NCBI GenBank assembly: GCA_020832055.1
Contig: JAFIFL010000002.1
Location: 1 to 55,350 of the forward strand
DNA length: 55,350 nt
Direction: 5' to 3'
Source of the DNA: Gammaproteobacteria bacterium
GTDB taxonomy: Bacteria > Pseudomonadota > Gammaproteobacteria > Pseudomonadales > Azotimanducaceae
The translations under genes and the position numbers were made by a program. Positions 47,652-55,350 of this stretch are shown one piece after another. The notes beneath the pieces are model-generated. The model was not told where the DNA came from. It was given only the letters and a program-made list of their open reading frames with translations, and did no database searches. The first letter of the stretch is position 1. Each line of letters starts with the position of its first letter.

Positions 47652-49430
47652 TCACGGCCGCGCTTTCACCGGGGTCATCTTGAAGACCCGGTCCCCCCGG
47701 ACCTCGTCGAGGTCGGACCAGATCGGGCGGAGACTTGCGCCGGGCTCGTCCGGCCGCATCAATCCAGTGTCCTTGAGATGGAAGACGTGGCAGTCGACAC
47801 ATTCCGAAGCCAGTTTGTTGCGCGCATTGCCGCCCCCATGGCACTCCCGGCAGGACGCGATATCGGGCATCAGCACGTCCGCGGCAGAACTCGACGTTTC
47901 TGCTTCGTGGCAGGAAGCGCAATCCATCGTGCGATGAGAGCTGTGGTCGAACCAGCCCTTGGGCATCCAGACGTGGGCGAGCCGCACCGGAAGCACCTGC
48001 CAGGGGGAGTCACGGTCAGCGTCATCGACCCGCTCCACCTCATGACAGATGGCACAGGTGGTGCGCTCGAAGATCGTTTCGGCAACGTCATGGGCCTGCT
48101 GCTTTGCGCGGTCAATGGCGGCCGTTCGCTCTTCCGCCGTCATGGCGCTGCTCTGGCCCGGTCGCCGCGCCTCACGCACCGAACGCGAGGTGGCCGCGGG
48201 TTCACCGCCCAGCAGCACTTCCCGGGAATAGAACTCCTCGAGCAGGCGCACGACCATGTCCGGCTGCCCATGGGGCAGCACCCGATCCGGGACTGCGGGG
48301 TCGAACGTCAGCAGATGGCAGTCCGCGCAGTGGCTCTCCATGGTGACGGGCTGCATGTAGGCCCCGCCTGCCTCCGGACGATGGCAGTCGCTGCAGACCA
48401 TCTGCACCTTGCCCGCGGGCCCTTCGATTCCGGCTGCATCGAGGTGAACATCGTGGGGGAACTTCAGGTTGGACTGCTCGACGAGCCCGGGATCGTTCAC
48501 GGGTCGGCGTTCGACTTCCCAGGTCATGTCCAGCGCCCCGCCGGATGGCACCAGCATCGACAGCTTGAACTCGGGGTGGTGGTGTTCGAAGTCGGATGCG
48601 TCGTCGACGCTGATCGGTGAACTGCTGCTGGCTCTGAGATCACCATGGCAATCGCCGCAGAGGCCCTGGTCGTTGCGCACCAGGACCGAAGGCTCCTTGT
48701 GCTCCTTGTGGCAGGTGGCACAACGGGTTTCCTCCAGCTCGGCGAACTGGTGCACGAGGGGGTCGACGTGATGGGTGACCGAGACGTGACAGGCGATACA
48801 TTCCTGGTCGCGCACCCGCACGAAGGGCTCCACGTGGCAGGCGTTGCAATTGTCACCCATGAAGCGGTGCGCCGAATGCATGGGCCCGGACAACCACAGG
48901 CCGTCATCAGGCACCGGCAGCCGCCGCAGTTCCGCCGCGATGTCATGATCGAACAACCCGATCCCGGGAATGACCAGGAACAGGACCAACACCACGAGCG
49001 ACAGCCCCCAGGACAGCTGGCGCTTCGACCAGGCCGTCTGATCCAGGCTCTGACGGAAACCGGCCCCGAAAACGGCCTCTTCGTGGCTGAGTTCGCCGGC
49101 TTCGACATCAAGGGCGAAATCGTAGTCGCCCGGACCCTGGCGCACCGTGATCCGATAGACCCCGATGTCGATTTCATCGCCGGGCGCGACCCGAGCTGCC
49201 CGTGTGCGCTTGCCGTTGACGAAGAGTTGCTGGTCACCCTGGGCGCGGAGCGACAGGTTGCGGCCGGACTGACGCAGCTCGGAGTGGGACAGGGCGAGCT
49301 GGCGGTCCTGCAGCTGCAACCCCTGATCGGTGGCCCGACCGATGGTGAGGACATCACCTTCGAAGGTCGAGTCGGCATGCTCGAAGCTATCGCCGGCGGT
49401 GCGTCGTATTTCTCTGATCAGAACTCGCAT
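47652..49430 (-). CDS. FHA domain - transmembrane - decaheme c-type cytochrome fusion
   Basis: N-term FHA-like 'LTIGRATDQGLQLQDRQLALSHSELRQSGRNLSLRAQGDQQLFVNGKRTRAARVAPGDEIDIGVYRITV'; TM 'LSWGLSLVVLVLFLVIPGIGLF'; ten CXXCH (CNACH, CIACH, CATCH, CGDCH, CSDCH, CADCH, CAICH, CASCH, CRECH, CVDCH). Confidence 0.88.
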   Translation of the reverse strand: MRVLIREIRRTAGDSFEHADSTFEGDVLTIGRATDQGLQLQDRQLALSHSELRQSGRNLSLRAQGDQQLFVNGKRTRAARVAPGDEIDIGVYRITVRQGPGDYDFALDVEAGELSHEEAVFGAGFRQSLDQTAWSKRQLSWGLSLVVLVLFLVIPGIGLFDHDIAAELRRLPVPDDGLWLSGPMHSAHRFMGDNCNACHVEPFVRVRDQECIACHVSVTHHVDPLVHQFAELEETRCATCHKEHKEPSVLVRNDQGLCGDCHGDLRASSSSPISVDDASDFEHHHPEFKLSMLVPSGGALDMTWEVERRPVNDPGLVEQSNLKFPHDVHLDAAGIEGPAGKVQMVCSDCHRPEAGGAYMQPVTMESHCADCHLLTFDPAVPDRVLPHGQPDMVVRLLEEFYSREVLLGGEPAATSRSVREARRPGQSSAMTAEERTAAIDRAKQQAHDVAETIFERTTCAICHEVERVDDADRDSPWQVLPVRLAHVWMPKGWFDHSSHRTMDCASCHEAETSSSAADVLMPDIASCRECHGGGNARNKLASECVDCHVFHLKDTGLMRPDEPGASLRPIWSDLDEVRGDRVFKMTPVKARP

Positions 49431-49437
49431 GGCGCCG

Positions 49438-50307
49438 TCACCAGTACACGAACACGGAGATCACGTGCACCAGCAGCGCCGCCACGCAGGCGAACGCCAG
49501 GGGTACGTGAAAGTAGAGCCAGACCCGCAGGAGACCCTGAATCTGCACATCACGCCTGATTCTCTGCAGCAGGCGCGCCCGGGCGCCGATCAGGTTCGAC
49601 ATCTCGCGCAGGATGGCCGCCTGCTCCCGGTGACTGGTCTGGGACAGCTGTTCCACGACGAGGTCGAGGATGGGCTTCTGCTCGCTGTTGGCCACCAGCC
49701 CCTGCCCGGGCAGCACCACCCGCGAGTCGTCGCGGGCCCTCAGCTGTGCGATCACCCCGCCACCGATCTGGGTGCGTTCCACGGAACTGGCCACCGCAGT
49801 CTCCATCTCGGCACCGAGCGGCGCAGCCTGACGCAGCAGCTGCTTGTCGATTTCGGCCACTTCCCGGAACAGGTCATCACGGGTCTTGCCACCGGTATTG
49901 TCGGTGAGGATCTCCGGGTAGCGCAGATACGCCCAGACCCCAAAGAATCCGCTCAGGATCACCAGCAGCATCAGCACGTAGGCGAGGGTGTGGACATTCC
50001 AGCCGAACTGGAAGCCGGCATGCAGTGTGGCAATGATGATCAGGGACGTACCGAGGTAGACGTGGGCCGACGTCCAGCCCTGAACGGAACCGAGGTTGGA
50101 AGCGTAATTGCGCTTGCGACGACCGAGGTAGGTCAGCCAGAGAATCAGCAGGGCACCAATGGTGCCCAGGGTGTAGCCCAGCCAAGTGCCGCCGCCGGGG
50201 GGCTGCGGCAGGTCGTGCCAGACGTAAAGGCCAATGGACACTGCGCAGAGCAGCAGCGCTACCCAGAACCAGCGGCCACCACGATAGGTGATGAAGGACT
50301 GATACAT
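49438..50307 (-). CDS. multi-TM b-type cytochrome-like membrane protein
   Basis: Several TMs with His in/near helices ('GWTSAHVYLGTSLIIIATLHAGFQFGWNVHTLAYVLMLLVILSGFFGVWAYL', 'LLRVWLYFHVPLAFACVAALLVHVISVFVYW'); 7 nt upstream of the FHA-cytochrome start. Confidence 0.65.
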   Translation of the reverse strand: MYQSFITYRGGRWFWVALLLCAVSIGLYVWHDLPQPPGGGTWLGYTLGTIGALLILWLTYLGRRKRNYASNLGSVQGWTSAHVYLGTSLIIIATLHAGFQFGWNVHTLAYVLMLLVILSGFFGVWAYLRYPEILTDNTGGKTRDDLFREVAEIDKQLLRQAAPLGAEMETAVASSVERTQIGGGVIAQLRARDDSRVVLPGQGLVANSEQKPILDLVVEQLSQTSHREQAAILREMSNLIGARARLLQRIRRDVQIQGLLRVWLYFHVPLAFACVAALLVHVISVFVYW

Positions 50308-50485
50308 GTCCGAACGGTTTCCCCGACCCCCAATGACTGCGCGGACAACCTGCCGCGCACCTTGCCGACCATCACTGACCTGGGAGAGCACCTCCCCTCA
50401 TGCTGTCAGCCACTCCACCCGTCGGGCCTGCATGCCGTGATCGTGACGACATCAAGACCGGGTGTCACCCCACTCGCAGCAATCA

Positions 50486-52888
50486 TCAACGACTGCTGAC
50501 GAGATCGACGAAAGCCTCCGGCGACAACCGCAGGGCCGCTCCGGTGGGACAGGCCCGCACACAGGCAGGCCCCCCCGCAAGGTCCTTGCACATGTCGCAC
50601 TTGACGGCCTTCTTCTGCTCGTCAGGCCCCCGCGGCACTTCACCCTTGTCGTAGGCCTGACCCGGTCCGGGCCCTGCTCCAAACAGCAGCCAGCTCCAGA
50701 TACCCGGCTTCTTCGGCGGGCGATAGGACATCTGAATCACCCCGTAGGGGCAGTTCTGCTCACAATTGCCGCAGCCGATGCAGTTGTCCTGGATGAACAC
50801 TTCGCCGCCCGGACTGCGCTTGATCGCATCCGGTGGGCAATCCTTCATGCAGTGCGGGTCTTCGCAGTGCCGACAAGATGTCGGAACGTGAATGTGAGCG
50901 AAGACCGCCCCCGCGCTTCGATTGAGCCGCGAGGTTCCATGGTGGGTCTCGGCGCAGGCCACCTCGCAATTGTCGCAACCGACGCAGAGTTCCTTGTCGA
51001 TGAGGAGGACGTCTGTGGCTTCCCCGAGACCCTGCTGCATCAGGAAGGACAGCATGTCTCCAGCCGAGGCATCGGCCTGCAGCCGAACGTTCTGCTGCGT
51101 CCTAAGCTTCACGTCGTCACGCATGCGCTCCAGCAGCTCCGGCGACTTCTGCAGAAGATCGAGAAAGGTCGCGCTGTCGAGCGAGATACTCTCCGTCTTG
51201 ACCGTAGCCCGCACGGTGGCAGACCGGTCGCTGTTGCCGAGCAGCCCCATTTCACCGACGTAATTGCCTGCGGCCACGTAGGCCATGGGGATCTCGCGAT
51301 TGTCGAAGGTCTTGGCCACCGTCACCGACCCGGAGCGGATCAGATGCAGGGCATCCGCCTTGTCACCTTCCTCGAAGATCACTTCCCCTGGCCGGAACTG
51401 GTTCATCTTGGCGGCCTTGGCGATGGGCCGCAGCTCCTCGAGCGGGACACCCGGCGCAAATCGCTGCTGGATCGTTCGCAGGATGAAGGTCTCGTCGAGC
51501 ACGCGCTTCACCGCGTCGACCGAGTTGACCAGCTTGTTCATGGTTCGCCGCGGGGTCTCGATCAACACGCAGAATGGGCCCGCACGGACGGTTGCCGATC
51601 GACGCCGCCCCGACAAGAGGCTCATTTCACCGAAGAAATTGCCCTGACCAGACTCGATGACGAGATCCTCACTGACCTCGATTTCGACGCTGCCGTCGAG
51701 GATCGTGAAGAAGGTGTTGGTGTAGTCGTTCTTGGTGAAGATCACTTCCCCGGGTTCTGGAACCACGACGTTGGAATCGAGCATCAATTCCCTGAACACC
51801 AGCGGGTTGACCTGGGAGAAGATCGGAATCCGCTCCTGCAGCAGTTCGAGGACTTCATCCACCTCGAGGGCATAGGGCAGCACTTCGAACTTGGCTTCGA
51901 GCAACGGGTGATCGGCCGGCTTGATGCTGTTGCCGAGAATATACTCGACGACCTCATAGCCCTGGTTCATGGCCTGCTTGATCAGCGGATAGCCGCCCAG
52001 CGCGCCAATGACGTACATGCCTTCGACGTTGGATTCATAGCGGGTGCTCAGAACCGGCAGGGCATTGGGGTCGGCGTTGGGGAACTCGATCCCGAATGAC
52101 TCCACCAGATCCCGCTGGGGAATGGCGCCGAGCCGGCAGATGATCCGGTCCACCGCGACCTCAGCCTCGCCGGAAGGCGTGGCCAGGACGATCCGGCCCG
52201 GCTTGCCGTCGAAATCACCTTCATCCACACGCACCACATTGGTGCTGTAGAAACACTGCACCTCACCGCCACTGATGGCCGAGCTGATGGCCGCAAGGTT
52301 GCCTTCCTTGGCCCGGGCGAATTCATCCCGCCGATTGACGATGTGCACCTGGTTGTTGCGCGCCAGCGCCAGCACGTTCTCGATGGCAGCATCACCGGCG
52401 CCGACCACGACGATGGTTTCACCCTTGAATTCGTCCGGGTCATCGAGCTGATACTGGATGAAAGGCGCTTCGTCGCCGTCGACGCCGAGTTTGCGTGGAT
52501 TGCCCTGGACGCCGATGCCGAGAATCACATGCTCAGCGGCAACCTGCTCCCCGTTCGCCAGGGTCAGCGTGAAGTCACCCTTGCTGCCAGTGATGGCCTG
52601 GACCCGGGCCTGATAGCGGACGTTCACCTGATGCTGCGAGAGCGAATGCTCCCAGGCGTCGAGAATGGCTTCCCGTGTGCCCTGCTCGAAAGGCACCGGA
52701 CTGCGCAGCGGCAGCACGTTGGGCTCCGCCATGACGTGCTTGCCCTTCTGGTACTTCTGAATCGTGTCGGAATGCTTGGGAGTGGCCTCGAGCAGGACGT
52801 GGGGCACGCCGAGCTCAGCCGCATGGGCCGCGGCGCTGATCCCCCCTGGACCGGACCCGACGACCGCGATTTTGATCTTGTCGCTCAT
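50486..52888 (-). CDS. FAD/NAD(P)-dependent oxidoreductase + two cyclic-nucleotide-binding domains + ferredoxin-type 4x[4Fe-4S] domain (800 aa)
   Basis: 'KIAVVGSGPGGISAAAHAAELG', 'IVVVGAGDAAIENVLALA'; two CNB PBC motifs 'GNFFGEMSLLSGRRRSATVRA' and 'GNYVGEMGLLGNSDRSATVRA'; FeS 'CVGCDNCEVAC', 'CRHCEDPHCMKDCPP', 'CIGCGNCEQNCPYG', 'CDMCKDLAGGPACVRACPTGA'. Confidence 0.92.
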   Translation of the reverse strand: MSDKIKIAVVGSGPGGISAAAHAAELGVPHVLLEATPKHSDTIQKYQKGKHVMAEPNVLPLRSPVPFEQGTREAILDAWEHSLSQHQVNVRYQARVQAITGSKGDFTLTLANGEQVAAEHVILGIGVQGNPRKLGVDGDEAPFIQYQLDDPDEFKGETIVVVGAGDAAIENVLALARNNQVHIVNRRDEFARAKEGNLAAISSAISGGEVQCFYSTNVVRVDEGDFDGKPGRIVLATPSGEAEVAVDRIICRLGAIPQRDLVESFGIEFPNADPNALPVLSTRYESNVEGMYVIGALGGYPLIKQAMNQGYEVVEYILGNSIKPADHPLLEAKFEVLPYALEVDEVLELLQERIPIFSQVNPLVFRELMLDSNVVVPEPGEVIFTKNDYTNTFFTILDGSVEIEVSEDLVIESGQGNFFGEMSLLSGRRRSATVRAGPFCVLIETPRRTMNKLVNSVDAVKRVLDETFILRTIQQRFAPGVPLEELRPIAKAAKMNQFRPGEVIFEEGDKADALHLIRSGSVTVAKTFDNREIPMAYVAAGNYVGEMGLLGNSDRSATVRATVKTESISLDSATFLDLLQKSPELLERMRDDVKLRTQQNVRLQADASAGDMLSFLMQQGLGEATDVLLIDKELCVGCDNCEVACAETHHGTSRLNRSAGAVFAHIHVPTSCRHCEDPHCMKDCPPDAIKRSPGGEVFIQDNCIGCGNCEQNCPYGVIQMSYRPPKKPGIWSWLLFGAGPGPGQAYDKGEVPRGPDEQKKAVKCDMCKDLAGGPACVRACPTGAALRLSPEAFVDLVSSR

Positions 52889-53091
52889 GAGTCAGCCGGT
52901 CCCCTGTAACGAATCCGTGGATTCCCCCCTCGCTTGGCCATGTCCGATGCACCAAGAGGGCAGGCGGAACCCCTCTCCCACACTCAATCTAACCACCCCA
53001 TCCCGGCGTTGTGAAGCGCCGCGAACGCCCCTGAGGGGCGATATCTTCCCGATCATGAAAATTGAGCAGAGTGTCGCATTCAAGGGGACCC

Positions 53092-53128
53092 AAAACGCCA
53101 AGGGCCCCAGAGGGGCCCTTGGCGTTTT
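53092..53128 (-). terminator. strong hairpin terminator downstream of tRNA-Ser
   Basis: AAAACGCCAAGGGCCCC-AGA-GGGGCCCTTGGCGTTTT perfect inverted repeat immediately 3' of the tRNA on the minus strand. Confidence 0.8.
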
Positions 53129-53205
<77 letters not shown>

Positions 53206-53218
<13 letters not shown>

Positions 53219-53302
53219 GTTGACTCGTAAAGCTGGTCTGCAATCCGATCCCACTCTCATGGGATTTCAGCCGCTGAAAGGCCGTCGTTCCACTGTTCGG
53301 GG
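53206..53302. repeat. direct repeat copy 1 (tRNA 5' end + upstream flank)
   Basis: CCGGCACCTCTCCGTTGACTCGTAAAGCTGGTCTGCAATCCGATCCCACTCTCATGGGATTTCAGCC… repeated at offset +186. Confidence 0.9.
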
Positions 53303-53391
53303 GCCCTCCATGGCCCCCGACCTGACGCCTGAAGTCGTCAGGCGCGGTCACTATCGTTCCCGCGACCCGATTCGGCTTCCTGCCGATCGGG

Positions 53392-53488
53392 CCGGCACCT
53401 CTCCGTTGACTCGTAAAGCTGGTCTGCAATCCGATCCCACTCTCATGGGATTTCAGCCCCTGAAGGGCCGTCGCGCCACTGTCCGGGG
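53392..53488. repeat. direct repeat copy 2 (same unit, includes ~13 nt of tRNA-Ser 5' end)
   Basis: Near-identical to 53206-53302 including CCGGCACCTCTCCG of the tRNA. Confidence 0.9.
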
Positions 53489-53739
53489 ACTGGGCGCGCA
53501 TGATAACCGTGCGACTCGGCGATGGCTAACCTCTTTCCACGACTCTGGCGAAGACTCCTGCAACGACGCCATGCCAGCCGAGGTGGCCTTTGGGAACGCG
53601 ACGGGGCGCGCAAACCCGGCAAGACAGGGTTCACAATCTGGGGATCCGGCGTCAGGAAAGTGACGTAAACTATCGCCACAGCGAGCATAATCTGGATCCA
53701 CGTTGCCGAGACGCCGGTCCGGAGCGCAGGAGCAGAACG

Positions 53740-55038
53740 ATGTCAGGCCCAGCCTTGTCACGTCTGAGCGCGACCCCTGTCAGGCACCATTGCGATTCAC
53801 TGCGGCGCCTGCTGGCAGTGGCCTGCCTGCTGCTGGCGGCGGGCACCGTTCACGCAGACCGCATCGTCCTGCTGGTGGACAATTCCGGCAGCATGCGCAT
53901 CAATGATGTCGAGCGGTTGGTTCCCGCTGGCGTCAACCGCTTCATTCAGTCGCTGCCTCCCGACACCCTGGTCGCCGTCGTGTCCTTCGACGTTCGCGGG
54001 AGGCTGATTCAGCCACTGACACCCGCCGGTCAGTTCGATCCGGTCATTCTCGATCAGCTCAATTATCGCGGCCCCTGGACCGACCTCGCACTGGCCGTGG
54101 AGCGCGGCATCTACGAACTGCGCAGCCCGGCGCCCGGCCGGCGCGATGCGGTACTCATGATCACGGATGGCATCATGGACACCGGATCGCCCGAGGGCGA
54201 TCTCCGCGCCGAGTCCTGGCTGGCCAATGACCTTTCGACGCAGATGGTCAACCGCGACATCTCGATGTGGGTCGTGGCGCTGAGCGAGGAGGCGGATTTC
54301 AGGATTCTCGACCCGATCACCCGCGTCACCGGCGGCAACTATCACCGCGCCATGACCGCGGAGGATGTGGGCACTGCCATGGAACGGATCCGCGACGCCA
54401 TTCTCGGCGACGACCCGATGGCAGCACCGGCTCCTGTGGAGAGGACGCAAACCGTACCCGCGACCGCCCCCGAAGCGGCTCCGGAAAGCATCCCGTCTCC
54501 GCCGCCACGAGCGGAAGCTCCCGCCGCGACGCCCATAGCGACCGAACGGTCTGTGCGCGGCTGGCTGGCGGCCACGCTGATCCTGCTGGGCGTCTCCCTG
54601 CTGGGCTGGGCCATCTGGCGAGCCATGCAGCTGCGCCGCCCCCTGCCAACCCCGGCCATCACGCCGTTGGAGTACTTCCCGGACTGCTACCTGGTCGACA
54701 TCCATGGTGTCACCCACCAGTCGACCCATCCGCTGCCCGCCAAGTACAACATGATCACCCGCCTGCGGCAGCCGCCGGACGACGGCATTCATTACCTTCA
54801 GATATTCCGGCGCCAGATCGGCCGCCGCCACGCCCTGATCGAGTACCGGGACTTTTCCTTCTGGATCATCGATCAGCAGTCGGTCAACGGCACTTTCCTC
54901 AATGACCAGCGGGTCACGTCCGAAACCCGACTCAAGCACGGTGACCGGCTGCGGTTCTACAAATACGAATTCGAATACTGCGTATCCGAACTCGAACTCT
55001 CCAATGAGACGCTGATCGCGGACAGCACACGGACCTAG
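53740..55038 (+). CDS. signal peptide - VWA domain - TM - C-terminal FHA-like domain protein
   Basis: 'RIVLLVDNSGSMRINDVERLVPAGVNRFIQSL' (MIDAS DxSxS), 'VLMITDGIMDTG'; TM 'GWLAATLILLGVSLLGWAIWRAM'; FHA-like 'FRRQIGRRHALIEYRDFSFWIIDQQSVNGTFLNDQRV'. Confidence 0.87.
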   Translation: MSGPALSRLSATPVRHHCDSLRRLLAVACLLLAAGTVHADRIVLLVDNSGSMRINDVERLVPAGVNRFIQSLPPDTLVAVVSFDVRGRLIQPLTPAGQFDPVILDQLNYRGPWTDLALAVERGIYELRSPAPGRRDAVLMITDGIMDTGSPEGDLRAESWLANDLSTQMVNRDISMWVVALSEEADFRILDPITRVTGGNYHRAMTAEDVGTAMERIRDAILGDDPMAAPAPVERTQTVPATAPEAAPESIPSPPPRAEAPAATPIATERSVRGWLAATLILLGVSLLGWAIWRAMQLRRPLPTPAITPLEYFPDCYLVDIHGVTHQSTHPLPAKYNMITRLRQPPDDGIHYLQIFRRQIGRRHALIEYRDFSFWIIDQQSVNGTFLNDQRVTSETRLKHGDRLRFYKYEFEYCVSELELSNETLIADSTRT

Positions 55039-55043
55039 CGCAT

Positions 55044-55350
55044 CGAGATCGGCCCAATCGCTTTGCGATTAGGGCCTTCCCACAAAGAGGGCAGCGCCCC
55101 ACTTGTGGGAGTGCGCTATTTCGCACAGCGAAATGCGCCGATCGGAATGAGCTTCAGCGAAGGCAGTGACGTCAGCTCCGGCAGGCCGCCTCGAGATCGG
55201 CCCAATCGCTTTGCGATTAGGGCCTTCCCACAGAGAGGGCAGCGCCCCACTGTGGGAGTGCGCTATTTCGCACAGCGAAATGCGCCGATCTCGATGCCGT
55301 TCAGCGAAGGCAGTGACATCAGCTCCGGCAAAACGCCTTAAGATCGGCCC
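55044..55350. repeat. tandem array of ~148-bp structured repeat units (2 complete + start of a third), runs off window end
   Basis: Unit 1 55044-55191, unit 2 55192-~55339, unit 3 begins AGATCGGCCC at 55341; each unit holds three successive inverted repeats. Confidence 0.92.

Noticed and set aside
50462-52099. 545-aa plus-strand ORF
   Set aside because: Antisense to the CNB-FAD-FeS fusion.
55063-55341. 92-aa ORF in the terminal tandem repeats
   Set aside because: Open only because the ~148-bp units lack stops in this frame; the conserved signal is hairpin structure, not coding.
55044-55350. CRISPR array
   Set aside because: Units are ~148 bp and near-identical throughout with no unique spacers; no cas genes.

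Overview
High-GC gammaproteobacteria-like chromosomal window. It holds about 42 credible protein-coding genes, one tRNA-Ser(CGA), and two structured non-coding repeat regions. The left part (about 1-35.8 kb) is mostly metabolic: acetoacetyl-CoA synthetase N-terminus, FGGY kinase, AGPS-like FAD oxidase, GlpD, MutT, sulfotransferase, nitronate monooxygenase, HIT protein, a LuxR-type regulator, a truncated MFS gene beside a C15 tract, acyl-CoA ligases, SDRs, a class III CoA-transferase, polyP:AMP phosphotransferase, PutA, acyl-CoA dehydrogenase, a PspC-domain operon with a sigma54-like promoter, GST, a DUF6279 / diheme cytochrome / beta-helix set fused to a glutamine amidotransferase-glutamine synthetase operon, ALDH, and a ThDP enzyme. 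The most striking region is a contiguous minus-strand block of ten genes (52888 down to 36065) that joins electron-transfer genes to signalling genes. The electron-transfer genes are a FAD/NAD + two cNMP-binding domains + 4x[4Fe-4S] fusion, a b-type-like membrane protein, an FHA-TM-decaheme cytochrome fusion, a tandem GlcG/HbpS-like lipoprotein, a beta-barrel, a 1282-aa decaheme/LVIVD protein and a c554-like multiheme cytochrome. The signalling genes are an adenylate cyclase-FHA protein, a PP2C phosphatase and a tail-anchored protein. A VWA-TM-FHA gene lies just beyond the tRNA. My proposal is a cyclic-nucleotide/phospho-regulated transmembrane electron conduit; its function is inferred. The window ends in a tandem array of about 148-bp units, each able to fold into three hairpins, with one compensatory base-pair change between units. 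All family names are by-eye recognition; no searches were run.
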